NCBI RefSeq assembly: GCF_900102925.1
Contig: NZ_FNKI01000001.1
Coordinates: 310,001-374,000, forward strand
Source: Flagellimonas zhangzhouensis
Lineage (GTDB): Bacteria > Bacteroidota > Bacteroidia > Flavobacteriales > Flavobacteriaceae
Direction of reading: 5' to 3'
DNA length: 64,000 bases
Within the stretch, counting starts at the first letter, position 1; each line of letters begins with the position of its first letter. The notes beneath the pieces were generated by a model. It was not told where the DNA came from. It worked only from the letters and a program-made list of their open reading frames with translations, and did no database searches. The position numbers and the translations under genes are program-made. This document shows, piece by piece, positions 36,224 through 46,326 of the stretch.

Positions 36224-36487
36224 TTATCTTTTTGAAAGCAAAATGGACATAGCATTTCCACCAAAGACCACAGCATTCACCATGACTTTTTTAATGGTTT
36301 TTGGAAATGTTTTGTAAGTGACGAACGGAATGGATTTTGGCCTCTGGTGGTTAAGCATCAACACTGCTAATTCTAAGCTGAGTGAACCAGAAGCTCCGAA
36401 GATTTGTCCTACTTTCCATTTATTGGTAGTCAAAAATTGAGTTTTGTTACAAAATACTTTTTCAGCGACTACAGAATCACTCAAAAC
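36224..36487 (-). pseudogene. C-terminal remnant of a beta-ketoacyl synthase
   Basis: The frame encodes about 88 residues that align by eye with the end of KAS enzymes: SDSVVAEKVF, TTNKWKVGQIFGASGSLSLE, LAVLMLNHQRPKSIPF and KVMVNAVVFGGNAMSILL. The family block STKxxxGHxxGAAG is here TNKWKVGQIFGASG, keeping the lysine but replacing the active-site histidine with Gln. The N-terminal three quarters, including the catalytic cysteine, is absent. The frame runs on into the divergent glycosyltransferase gene without a credible start. It is best read as a decaying gene end. Confidence 0.65.
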
Positions 36488-36521
36488 ATTCAAATTTACA
36501 TATATTGCCAAATGATAAGTA

Positions 36522-38021
36522 ATGGGCAAAACAATCCAACGAAACGTGCTTAAAAAATTCCCCTTTCCCAACTACAAAAACCTTGATTGGAAAACCGTTT
36601 TCCTGATTTTATTTGTGGTTGCCTTGATCATTCGTTTTCCATTTTTCTTTAGGGACTATGTAGATCGGGATGAAAGTACATTTATTATTATGGGGCAATC
36701 TTGGGCCAATGGATTTTTACCCTATACCCAACTATGGGATTTAAAACCACCTGTAACTTTCTTATTTTTTGCCATCATCATTAAAATTTTTGGAAAGAGT
36801 TTTATTGCTATCCGTTTTTTTGGAAGCTTGTTGGTTGCCTTAACATCAATGTTCACCTATAGCATTGCATCAAAAATTAGCTCCAAAAAAATTGCCTTTT
36901 GGGTTGCACTGTTCTGTGTGTGTTTTCAAAGTCTCTTTGGAAGTCTGCAAGGAGTAATGTCCGAACATATTTGCACGTTCTTTTTTGTTGCGGGTCTTTT
37001 TATTTTATTTCTAAAAGATGACTCCAAATGGTACTTTACCACAGGACTTTTGTTTGGACTTTCGGTAATGACCAAATTGAACATGGTATACCCTGTTTTG
37101 AGTTTGGGAATTTACTTTTTATGGGAAGGATTTTATAAAAAACAGCTGAGAACCACTCTTAAAAACCTTGTTTTTATGGGAATTGGTTTTGTGTTCACCA
37201 TTGCACTGACTGCATTACCCTATTATTTACAAGGTAATCTCCAAATTTGGTGGGCATCTATATTTGAGGCCCCATTGGCCTATTCCGAAGGGAAATTTCA
37301 TTCTCCATTAAAGACCCTGCCTTTTCTTGTAATTATTTTAGGGTTGCTCGTAACTGGATTTCGACTTAAAATTATTGATTGGAAATCCAGACCACTTCAA
37401 ATCCTAACGGTTATTATTCTTGGAGTACTTATATCGTTTATGCAAACTGGAAAAGTTAATGGACATTACCTGATTCAACTTTACCCATTTATTTTGATTC
37501 CGATTGGCATCGCGATTTCCAAACTGCCCGAACTTTCCAAAAAGTATAGGCCGATTGTAGTGATTCTTTTGTTTTTGATTCCCATGGAATCATACTTGGA
37601 GTACGCGAATATTATTTCGAACAAATTGGAAAAAGGAACTTTTTTTAATGGAGAAGGATTTACAGTTCCACAATATATTTTGGAAAACCACCTAGAGACT
37701 AAAAACATATTCTTTACGGAATATCACATCGGCTATTGGGTGTTGGGCGTATCCCCTCCCACCAAAGTAGCTACCCATCCCAGTAATATTACACGGGAAG
37801 AATTGTTTCCCTACATGCAAAACCCTCGGGAAACAGGATTGGAGGAATTGCACTATATCATGGAAATTGTGAAACCCAAAATCCTGGTAGCTCGTGAGGG
37901 CAAGGAGATTTTCGATAAAAAATTATTGGATTTCAATGCCTATATCGACAATTACCTTAAAGATAATTACACCCTAATCGCAACTGTGGATCGAGGTCTT
38001 ATTTATCAACGACTCGAATAA
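36522..38021 (+). CDS. GT39/ArnT-like multi-pass membrane glycosyltransferase
   Basis: The 499-residue protein has about ten or more transmembrane helices. The first extracytoplasmic loop carries FRDYVDRDESTFIIMGQSWA, with the acidic pair typical of PMT_2/GT-C enzymes, followed by GFLPYTQLWDLKPPVTFLFF. Such enzymes use polyprenyl-phosphate sugars to glycosylate lipids or proteins outside the membrane. The acceptor is unknown. The gene is monocistronic and convergent with a DUF2007 gene. Confidence 0.85.
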   Translation: MGKTIQRNVLKKFPFPNYKNLDWKTVFLILFVVALIIRFPFFFRDYVDRDESTFIIMGQSWANGFLPYTQLWDLKPPVTFLFFAIIIKIFGKSFIAIRFFGSLLVALTSMFTYSIASKISSKKIAFWVALFCVCFQSLFGSLQGVMSEHICTFFFVAGLFILFLKDDSKWYFTTGLLFGLSVMTKLNMVYPVLSLGIYFLWEGFYKKQLRTTLKNLVFMGIGFVFTIALTALPYYLQGNLQIWWASIFEAPLAYSEGKFHSPLKTLPFLVIILGLLVTGFRLKIIDWKSRPLQILTVIILGVLISFMQTGKVNGHYLIQLYPFILIPIGIAISKLPELSKKYRPIVVILLFLIPMESYLEYANIISNKLEKGTFFNGEGFTVPQYILENHLETKNIFFTEYHIGYWVLGVSPPTKVATHPSNITREELFPYMQNPRETGLEELHYIMEIVKPKILVAREGKEIFDKKLLDFNAYIDNYLKDNYTLIATVDRGLIYQRLE

Positions 38022-38039
38022 TTCCAGTGACAGATAATT

Positions 38040-38426
38040 TTATCTAGCGGGCTTGGTAATAAAATTGCATTGCATACACTGGTATTTTCTGGGCTCAAAG
38101 AATGGAAACAGCTTATAGAAGACATTACTTCTTGAGTAATATATTTCGGATTTGGTTGCTTTACAATTCGGGCAGACAACAGGGTTGCCTAAATTATCTG
38201 TTGCATAATTACGAACTTCATCAAAAATTTCCTTGGCCCGTTCCCTGTCACTCGAGTACACTTGAAGTTTAACTCCTCCCAAAGCCGCACTGATCAAAGG
38301 GTCTGAATTAATGGTGGCTTCATCCCTTAAAAAAACTGGGATGCCCTCCGCCTCTAGTTTCCCTTTAATAACTACAGCATCCGCTGGAAACTCAAAGCTT
38401 CCCAAAGTGTAAAATTCAGTTTTCAT
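38040..38426 (-). CDS. DUF2007 protein with C-terminal zinc-ribbon-like cysteines
   Basis: The 128-residue protein has a DUF2007 domain (about 5-70: SFEFPADAVVIKGKLEAEGI, LGGVKLQVYSSDRERAKEIF), which is ferredoxin-like and thought to be a signal-transduction module. Residues 80-128 carry two CxxC knuckles (CPNC and CMQC) that could bind zinc. The start MKTEFYTLG is preferred over an upstream ATG at 38480, which adds 18 unrelated residues. Function is unknown. Confidence 0.78.
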   Translation of the reverse strand: MKTEFYTLGSFEFPADAVVIKGKLEAEGIPVFLRDEATINSDPLISAALGGVKLQVYSSDRERAKEIFDEVRNYATDNLGNPVVCPNCKATKSEIYYSRSNVFYKLFPFFEPRKYQCMQCNFITKPAR

Positions 38427-38536
38427 CCTTCCAAATATTTTTTGAGGGTTCGCAAAACGCTGGGAATTTCTCCCTAACACAAATGTAGTACTTCCTGTTT
38501 TTAAGCCCTATCTTAGTGCGTCATAAACCTATTGCA

Positions 38537-40330
38537 ATGAAATTTACGTTCTCCATATTCTTTTTGTTGTCCGTTTTGTGCATTTCTGCTCAAACGAATA
38601 CCTATCAGATCTCCTTTGAAAATGCAGTGCATCACGAAGCGGTAATCAAAGCCACATTCCCCGATTTGACTTCGGATATGGTAACTTTTAGAATGAGTAG
38701 AACCTCTCCAGGGCGATATGCCCTGCACGAATTTGCTAAAAATTTGTACGGATTTAAGGCTACGGATAGCAAGGGCAAGGTTTTAAAAGTAACCCGCCCA
38801 AACCCTTACGAGTGGCAAGTTTCTGGTCATGATGGCACCATAAACATTGAATATATCTTGTTCGCCAACCGAGGAGGAGGAACCTATTCTCAGGTAGATG
38901 AAACCCATGCCCATTTGAATATTCCCGCGACTTTTATGTTTGCTCCATCCTTATTTGATAGAGCAATAGAAGTGACATTTGATCTTCGTGAGGACTTAAA
39001 TTGGAAAGTGGCCACACAGTTGCCACAGGTTTCTGGAAATACGTTTTCTGCTCCGAACATGTACTATTTTATGGATAGCCCAACGGAAATCAGCAATTAC
39101 ATGCTTCGCTCTTTTACAGTTGACGGAAAAACCATCAATTTGGCTTTGCACCATAATGGAACGGAAGCAGAAGCTGATGAATATTTTGAAAAAGTAAAGA
39201 AAGTGGTATTAGCCGAAAAAGAGGTATATGGTGAGCTTCCTGATTTTGATTATGATGCTTACACATTCTTGGCCTGTTACATTCCAAACGCTTCAGGTGA
39301 TGGAATGGAACATAGAAATTCGACTATTTTGACCAGTACCCGCAGTTTGGCCAATGGAGGTATGGAACGCAATATTGGAACCGTTTCCCATGAGTTTTTC
39401 CATGCTTGGAATGTAGAACGTATCCGTCCAAAAAGTTTAGAGCCTTTCGATTTTGAAGAAGCCAATATGAGCGGTGAACTTTGGTTTGCTGAAGGTTTCA
39501 CCAGTTATTATACCAGTTTGATTCTTTGTAGAGCGGGTTTAATTACCCCAAAAGCATATGTTGAGGGTCTTGCAGGCACTTTTAATTATGTATGGAATTC
39601 TCCAGCTCGACAGTTTTTTAATGTGATTGAAATGAGCTACCAAGCACCCTTTGTGGATGCTGCTACTTCGGTAGATCCTGTGAATAGAGACAACACCTTT
39701 ATATCTTACTATTCCTATGGAAGTGTGTTGGGGTTGGCCTTGGACTTATCCCTCCGTGAAGAAAATCTCAATTTGGATGATTTTATGACGTTTGTTTGGA
39801 AGAAATATGGTAAAACTGAAAATCCATATACTGTTGAAAACTTACATGCCTCATTAAATGATTTTGCAGGTAAGAAATTCGGAGACAGCTTTTTTGAGAA
39901 TTTCATTTATAAAAGCAATATGCCCGATTATAAAACTTTGATTGAGCCGATGGGGGTTATTTTGGAGCAACCAAAGGCTGAACCTTATTTTGGGGCCTAT
40001 GTATCCATGAATCCCGATAATAAGGGTTACAAAGTAGTACGCAATGCAGTTATGGGAAGTCCAGCTTATAAAGCTAGATTAGATCAAGGGGATGTGATTA
40101 CTTCGTTAAACGATATTGCATTAACCGAGGGTGAAAAATTTGAGGATTACCTTAAGAAATTCGAGCTTGGTCAGGAATTGAGCGTGAAATTCACAAGATT
40201 TGGAGAGCCTAAGACCACTACTTTAATACTGTCTCCAAGTCCTGATTATGTGTTTAGCTTGATGGAGGACAAAAATCAAGAACCATCCAAAAAGATGCTG
40301 GAACAACGCAAAGCTTGGCTTAAAGTGGAT
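38537..40330 (+). CDS. M61 glycyl aminopeptidase family protease with PDZ domain
   Basis: The 598-residue protein has a signal peptide ending LCISAQ (about 19). It has an N-terminal beta domain, the zinc motif HEFFH at 285-289 and a third-ligand helix in LWFAEGFTSYY. A C-terminal PDZ domain covers about 480-570 (YKARLDQGDVITSLNDIALT). M61 enzymes resemble M1 aminopeptidases and prefer N-terminal Gly or Ala. Here the enzyme is exported. The GNAT gene follows directly (stop TAA 40331-40333, next ATG 40334). Confidence 0.92.
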
Positions 40331-40333
40331 TAA

Positions 40334-40864
40334 ATGATTACCTACAAACAAGCGGAGACCTTGGAGGAGTTGGAACAGATTCTGGCTCTTCAACAGCGTA
40401 ATTTGCCCAAAAACATTTCAGCTGAAGAAAGTTTAAATGAAGGCTTTCTCACCGTAGAGCATGACATGGATATTTTAAAGGCTATGAATGATGTATGTGG
40501 CCACATTATTGCCGTTGATGATGATCAAGTAGTTGGTTATGCCTTATGCATGCATCCTAAATTTGCCCTCTCCATTAAAGTACTACAACCCATGTTCGTT
40601 GAAATCAATAAAGTGATTACTGGTAAAAAAAATTACATGGCCATGGGGCAAATCTGTGTAGCCAAAAGTCATCGCGGAAAAGGGATTTTCAGGAATTTAT
40701 ATCTCACTATGAAAGAAAAACTACCCGATGGATTTGACACCATAATCACCGAAGTGGACGGAAAAAATAAGCGATCCTTGGCCGCACATGCTGCCATAGG
40801 ATTTACCACCCTTAAAGTATATATGTCAGGTGATAAAGAGTGGCATCTTGTTGCACTCCAATAA
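40334..40864 (+). CDS. GNAT family N-acetyltransferase
   Basis: The 176-residue protein has the acetyl-CoA loop around QICVAKSHRGKGIFRNLYLT (the RGKGI segment of motif A) and the later NKRSLAAHAAIGFTTL. Its substrate cannot be told. It begins on the base after the M61 stop codon and is thus translationally linked to it. Confidence 0.88.
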   Translation: MITYKQAETLEELEQILALQQRNLPKNISAEESLNEGFLTVEHDMDILKAMNDVCGHIIAVDDDQVVGYALCMHPKFALSIKVLQPMFVEINKVITGKKNYMAMGQICVAKSHRGKGIFRNLYLTMKEKLPDGFDTIITEVDGKNKRSLAAHAAIGFTTLKVYMSGDKEWHLVALQ

Positions 40865-40898
40865 AAAAGTTGAAAATATTTTGTAACTTACTGGTAAT

Positions 40899-41036
40899 AT
40901 GAGCATTCCAATTGAAATGATATACTTGGCGGGATCCATTACCCTAGTCGCCATTTTTATATGGCTCACTGGAGTATTTACAAAAAATAGTAAAGGGTAT
41001 CGACCTAAAAACAGAAGGTCTAGAGGAGATTGGTAA
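40899..41036 (+). CDS. small single-pass membrane protein, 45 aa
   Basis: ATG 40899 opens a 45-codon frame ending TAA 41036. Residues about 5-27 (IEMIYLAGSITLVAIFIWL) form one hydrophobic helix, and the tail is basic (KNSKGYRPKNRRSRGDW). It lies 34 bp after the GNAT gene, and a strong terminator follows, so it looks like the last gene of the M61-GNAT transcript. I do not recognise a family. Confidence 0.55.
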   Translation: MSIPIEMIYLAGSITLVAIFIWLTGVFTKNSKGYRPKNRRSRGDW

Positions 41037-41085
41037 ATCTTCAATCGCACTTGCGATCTAAATAAAAGTATGCCATCTTACAGAT

Positions 41086-41119
41086 AAAAAAAGGCCACTC
41101 AAATTGAGTGGCCTTTTTT
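41086..41119. terminator. bidirectional terminator after the small ORF and atpC
   Basis: AAAAAAGGCCACTC and GAGTGGCCTTTTTT form a perfect 14-bp stem with a 5-nt loop, between convergent units. Confidence 0.9.
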
Positions 41120-41138
41120 GTGAATGAATTCAATTTAT

Positions 41139-41417
41139 TTAATCGGCTAGGACAATAATTTTATTGTCTTTCATCTCTATTGTTCCACTTGTGATGGACA
41201 ACAAAGTTTCGCCGTTTTTCCCTGTGGAAAATTTATCTTGAAAAGCTTCATCGATTTTGATGTCACCTTTTACCTTAACATTTCCTGCTTGCAGCAAAGA
41301 AACGATCGGGGCGTGATTTTCCAACATTTGAAACTCTCCATCAACACCAGGTACAGTAACTGCTGTTACCTCGCCTGAGAATAAAGTCGCTTCGGGTGAT
41401 ACTATTTCTAAATACAT
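41139..41417 (-). CDS. atpC: ATP synthase F1 epsilon subunit, short form
   Basis: The 92-residue protein has the epsilon beta-sandwich domain (MYLEIVSPEATLFSGEVTAV, VPGVDGEFQMLENHAPIVSL, SGTIEMKDNKIIVLAD). It ends there: the C-terminal helical hairpin of about 45 residues present in E. coli epsilon is missing. That helical domain mediates ATP-hydrolysis inhibition in other bacteria. It follows atpD by 73 bp, with no other ATP synthase gene in the window. Confidence 0.94.
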   Translation of the reverse strand: MYLEIVSPEATLFSGEVTAVTVPGVDGEFQMLENHAPIVSLLQAGNVKVKGDIKIDEAFQDKFSTGKNGETLLSITSGTIEMKDNKIIVLAD

Positions 41418-41424
41418 GTTATCT

Positions 41425-41487
41425 AGTTATGAGTTATAAGTTTCGAGTTTTGAGTTACTCTGAACTCCTAACTCTTTACTCTTAACT
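41425..41487. repeat. imperfect 25-bp inverted repeat between atpD and atpC
   Basis: The left arm (41425-41449) and right arm (41463-41487) are built of AGTT/GAGTT units and pair with about six mismatches. It fills almost the whole atpD-atpC gap, so an mRNA hairpin would separate the two genes. Confidence 0.55.
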
Positions 41488-41490
41488 TGT

Positions 41491-43092
<1,602 letters not shown>

Positions 43093-43108
43093 TCAGCTTT
43101 TTTTTCAA

Positions 43109-43145
43109 TAAAAAAGGCGCTGGAAACCCCAACGCCTTTTCTTTA
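43109..43145 (-). terminator. terminator of the orphan TonB receptor gene
   Basis: AAAAGGCG-TTGG / CCAGCGCCTTTT pairs with one mismatch, and a T-run follows on the minus strand, 20 bp after the receptor stop. Confidence 0.8.
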
Positions 43146-43161
43146 GCTTTTTTACTGTTGT

Positions 43162-45924
43162 TTAAGGATTTATGCTCCAAGACAAATAGTAGATGGAACC
43201 GATATTACCAGTACCGATTGCAGTGAAGTATTCATCACCTAAAATATTAGATCCTCCCAATTTGAACACTGATTTGATGGATGGAACTGAATAGTTGATT
43301 TGTGCATCCAATACGGTATATGCTGGAACATCTCCATCCGCAAAAGATGCTTCCCAGTAGTAGCTATCACTCCATCTGTAGTTCACATTGAATCCAAAGT
43401 TTTTGAAAAGGTCTGCTTTACCAAAGGAAGCTTTTACCTTATGTTTTGGTGTGTTAAAGTTGGTTCTTAGATCTGGATACTTGCCTTCATCTATATCCAA
43501 TTCTGCATAGGTATAGTTCACTCCTAAATCAAAACCTCCCAATTTGGTATCCACACCAATGGTACCTCCAAAAGAGTTAATATTTGCTTCAGAGTTGGTG
43601 TAGGTTTGATACACTTGGTAGTCTCCGTTTTGAAGCGCCAATAAAGACAACCCCATATCTCCTGCTTCACCATAAAAAGGAACTGCAACGGCAGTATTTG
43701 CCAAGAAATCTGAATAGCTATTGTAGTAACCACTCAAATCGATAGTGAATTTTCCAACCTGACCTCTATATCCTGCTTCGAAAGCCGTAATTTCTTCTGG
43801 CTTCACCAATGGAGTTTCCACCGCTTCTGGAAGTCCTCCGGATTGTAATGAGCTTGTTGAATATGCATTTTCATATGCAGCCCTACCTACAATTTCTACA
43901 GTTGATTGACCAGTTAGCGCCTGTCCATTTTGACTCAAATCAAAGGTACGAACATCCCTGTCCAAGTTCGCTGGGGCAGAACCAACCAAAATGGCACGTC
44001 CCGCATTCAATCCAATAAACAAATCTTGTGTTGTTGGGTTTCTAAAACCTTGTTGAACTGATACTCTTAAGTTGTGGTTTCTTTCTTCGCCCAATGTATA
44101 GGCAAAAGATACTCTAGGCGACAAGAATCCATCGAAGAATTCATTTTTATCATAACGAGCTGAACCAGTAAATTTCAAACGATCGTCCAAGAATTTTTTC
44201 TGCACTTGCAAATAAGCTCCGTATTCGTTGTATTTGATTGGTCCATCAGTATCAGTAAAGATGGTTCCGTTGGAATTCAATTCGTACTGTCTGTAAGATC
44301 CTCCAATTTGAATATCCGCCCAATCGTCAATCAAATGCGCAATATTGTAGTTTCCGTTTACGTGACGGAATTTGGTCTGGTCGATGAATTTAGCACCTGT
44401 TAAAAGGTTACCATCATTAATAACCCTATTGAAAGTACTTTGGAAAGCTGAAGTTCCTGGAATCAATCTCCCTTGATCTGCTGCTTGTCTTCCTGCTGCG
44501 TGTGCAGCGGTAGATGCTTGCTCTGGCGTTAGACCTCCTTGTTGAATACCACCCAAATAGGCGGGAATATATGTTGATGCATAATCGGTGAACCATTGCA
44601 CATCGGATTTCCAAGCTCTGTTCACGTTGATTGCCGCGAAACGAGTATCGTATGCATCTCCTGAATTTTCAGATACAATATAACCTCTAATAAAGAAGTT
44701 GTCGTTTTTAATTTCCAATTTGTGCTGCTGCATGGTGAATCCAGCTACGGCATATCGGTTGGCGCCTTGATAAATAGTGGTACCTCTACCTATTCTACTA
44801 TTAAGGATAACCTCCAAATCATTGGCAAATGGTCTTATATGCAATGCAAAATCTGCTTTTACACTTTCTGCATTGTAATTAGCCAAATCGGCTTCATCAT
44901 AACCTGTTCTTGAAATAACAGCGCTTCCTACAGTCCCTGATGGTAATCCTGCGGCGGCATCAAAATCCAAAACGGTTGAAACTTCATCACCATATACATT
45001 TAATCCATCGTATGCTGGATTGGAACGATCTGCACCTGGGTTGTTCAAATCCACGGTGCTATTGGCATGCCAATCCTCACCGGTCAACACAGAAAGGTTG
45101 GCTTTAAAAGCTACTTTATCGCTAAAGGCATGTGCTGCACGAATTCCAAAATCTTTATAAAAATTGCTTCCTGCTGCATCTTGAGTGGTTACCCCACCTT
45201 TTGCATAAGCACTGATTCCTTGGAAATCGAAAGGGCTTTTACTGGTCATGAACAAAATCCCGTTAAAGGCACCTGCACCGTATAAAGCGGAAGATGCTCC
45301 TGGAAGAATCTCAACACTCTGCACATCCAATTCGGACATCCCTACCAAGTTACCCAATACGAAGTTTAGACCTGGAGCGGTGTTGTCCATACCGTCTACC
45401 AACTGTAAAAATCTATTATTCGCTAAAGTGGCAAAACCTCTCGTGTTGATTGATTGGAAGGTTAAACTGTTGGTGTTAATATCAACTCCCTTTAAGTTTT
45501 GAAGTCCACCATAAAAAGATTCAGCGGTGGTGTTTTTAATTTCTTTCAGTCCGAATCGCTCAACTGACACTGGAGATTCAAAAATACGCTCTGGTGTTCT
45601 GGATGCGGAAATTACTATCTCATCCAACATAGTATTGGCCTCCGAAAGTGTAACAGAAATAGTCTGATTGTTTGAGGTTATGTTCGCTGTATAATCTGAA
45701 AATCCAATACTGGAGATCAACAATTTAAATGGAGGAGCGACATTTGTATTAAATGTAAAATTTCCATCAAAGTCAGTAGTTGTTCCTTCTGATTGCCCAA
45801 CCAAAATCACGTTGGCTCCGGGTATGGGATCATTGTTTGCGTCTACAACTTTCCCCTGAACAGTGGTCTGTGCATAAGTAGCAAAACCAAACAGCATCAG
45901 GGCGAAAAACATAAGTCTTCTCAT
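43162..45924 (-). CDS. TonB-dependent receptor with CarboxypepD_reg domain
   Basis: The 920-residue receptor has a signal peptide ending FATYAQ (about 18). A CarboxypepD_reg-like domain follows (about 20-100: TTVQGKVVDANNDPIPGANV), then a plug (GVDINTNSLTFQSINTRGFA, VEILPGASSALYGAGAFNGI) and a barrel. It lacks a SusD partner or other linked uptake gene. The ligand is unknown. Its promoter region carries a palindrome, so it is probably controlled by a dimeric regulator. Confidence 0.93.
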   Translation of the reverse strand: MRRLMFFALMLFGFATYAQTTVQGKVVDANNDPIPGANVILVGQSEGTTTDFDGNFTFNTNVAPPFKLLISSIGFSDYTANITSNNQTISVTLSEANTMLDEIVISASRTPERIFESPVSVERFGLKEIKNTTAESFYGGLQNLKGVDINTNSLTFQSINTRGFATLANNRFLQLVDGMDNTAPGLNFVLGNLVGMSELDVQSVEILPGASSALYGAGAFNGILFMTSKSPFDFQGISAYAKGGVTTQDAAGSNFYKDFGIRAAHAFSDKVAFKANLSVLTGEDWHANSTVDLNNPGADRSNPAYDGLNVYGDEVSTVLDFDAAAGLPSGTVGSAVISRTGYDEADLANYNAESVKADFALHIRPFANDLEVILNSRIGRGTTIYQGANRYAVAGFTMQQHKLEIKNDNFFIRGYIVSENSGDAYDTRFAAINVNRAWKSDVQWFTDYASTYIPAYLGGIQQGGLTPEQASTAAHAAGRQAADQGRLIPGTSAFQSTFNRVINDGNLLTGAKFIDQTKFRHVNGNYNIAHLIDDWADIQIGGSYRQYELNSNGTIFTDTDGPIKYNEYGAYLQVQKKFLDDRLKFTGSARYDKNEFFDGFLSPRVSFAYTLGEERNHNLRVSVQQGFRNPTTQDLFIGLNAGRAILVGSAPANLDRDVRTFDLSQNGQALTGQSTVEIVGRAAYENAYSTSSLQSGGLPEAVETPLVKPEEITAFEAGYRGQVGKFTIDLSGYYNSYSDFLANTAVAVPFYGEAGDMGLSLLALQNGDYQVYQTYTNSEANINSFGGTIGVDTKLGGFDLGVNYTYAELDIDEGKYPDLRTNFNTPKHKVKASFGKADLFKNFGFNVNYRWSDSYYWEASFADGDVPAYTVLDAQINYSVPSIKSVFKLGGSNILGDEYFTAIGTGNIGSIYYLSWSINP

Positions 45925-45964
45925 TTGCTATGGATTAGAGTTAATTAAGATTCAAGTGCATTTT

Positions 45965-45987
45965 ATGTATCGGCTGGGAAGATACAT
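45965..45987. promoter_or_regulatory. 7-bp inverted repeat in receptor leader
   Basis: ATGTATC and GATACAT are separated by 9 bases, 41-63 bp before the receptor ATG and just downstream of its likely -7 box. It may be a leader hairpin or a second operator half. Confidence 0.35.
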
Positions 45988-45999
45988 TATTTTTCATTT

Positions 46000-46037
46000 C
46001 AAATATATAAAATTGAAAAAAATTATGCATGCATAAT
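46000..46037 (-). promoter_or_regulatory. promoter with overlapping 16-bp palindromic operator for the TonB receptor
   Basis: On the minus strand TATATTTG (46000-46007) fits the -7 consensus. A perfect 16-bp palindrome, ATTATGCATGCATAAT (46022-46037), covers the expected -33 position. A regulator bound here would block or replace -33 contacts. Confidence 0.5.
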
Positions 46038-46269
46038 ACTTTTTTGATAAAAAAACCACTCAATTATAGTTAATTAACAAAAAAGACCACGTTTTTCACT
46101 TGTTTTCCATGAATCAAACAACAGAAATTTGATTCTTACTGAATGATGGAATTGGGGATGCCTCCAAACTTATGTGTCATTTTGAGGATATTGGCACACC
46201 CTATATCTTCTTTACTGAAGGTGTTCTATATTTCTAATTATACTTATTTGAATCAAATTAGATAGAAGC

Positions 46270-46302
46270 AAAAAAAGCGCCACATTCTAAAATGCAGCGC
46301 TC
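46270..46302 (-). terminator. terminator of glmS
   Basis: AGCGC-T-GCATT pairs with AATGT-G-GCGCT around a TTAG loop. A T-run follows on the minus strand, 25 bp after the glmS stop. Confidence 0.8.
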
Positions 46303-46326
46303 GATATTAAAATAGGATAATTGCTT

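Larger units (their letters stand above)
45925..46269. other. intergenic region between receptor and glmS: operator-like palindromes, no gene
   Basis: The receptor-side third holds a promoter with two inverted repeats (see separate entries). The remainder (about 46040-46269) is AT-rich, with only a 40-codon plus-strand frame (46143-46265) lacking start signals and family resemblance. No RNA gene is recognised. Confidence 0.5.

Noticed and set aside
36488-36571. Upstream extension of the KAS remnant to an ATG at 36571
   Set aside because: This part overlaps the start of the divergent glycosyltransferase gene and shows no KAS similarity, so it is not taken as a real start.
46143-46265. 40-codon plus-strand frame between the receptor and glmS
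   Set aside because: No promoter, ribosome-binding stretch or family resemblance; likely chance in AT-rich DNA.
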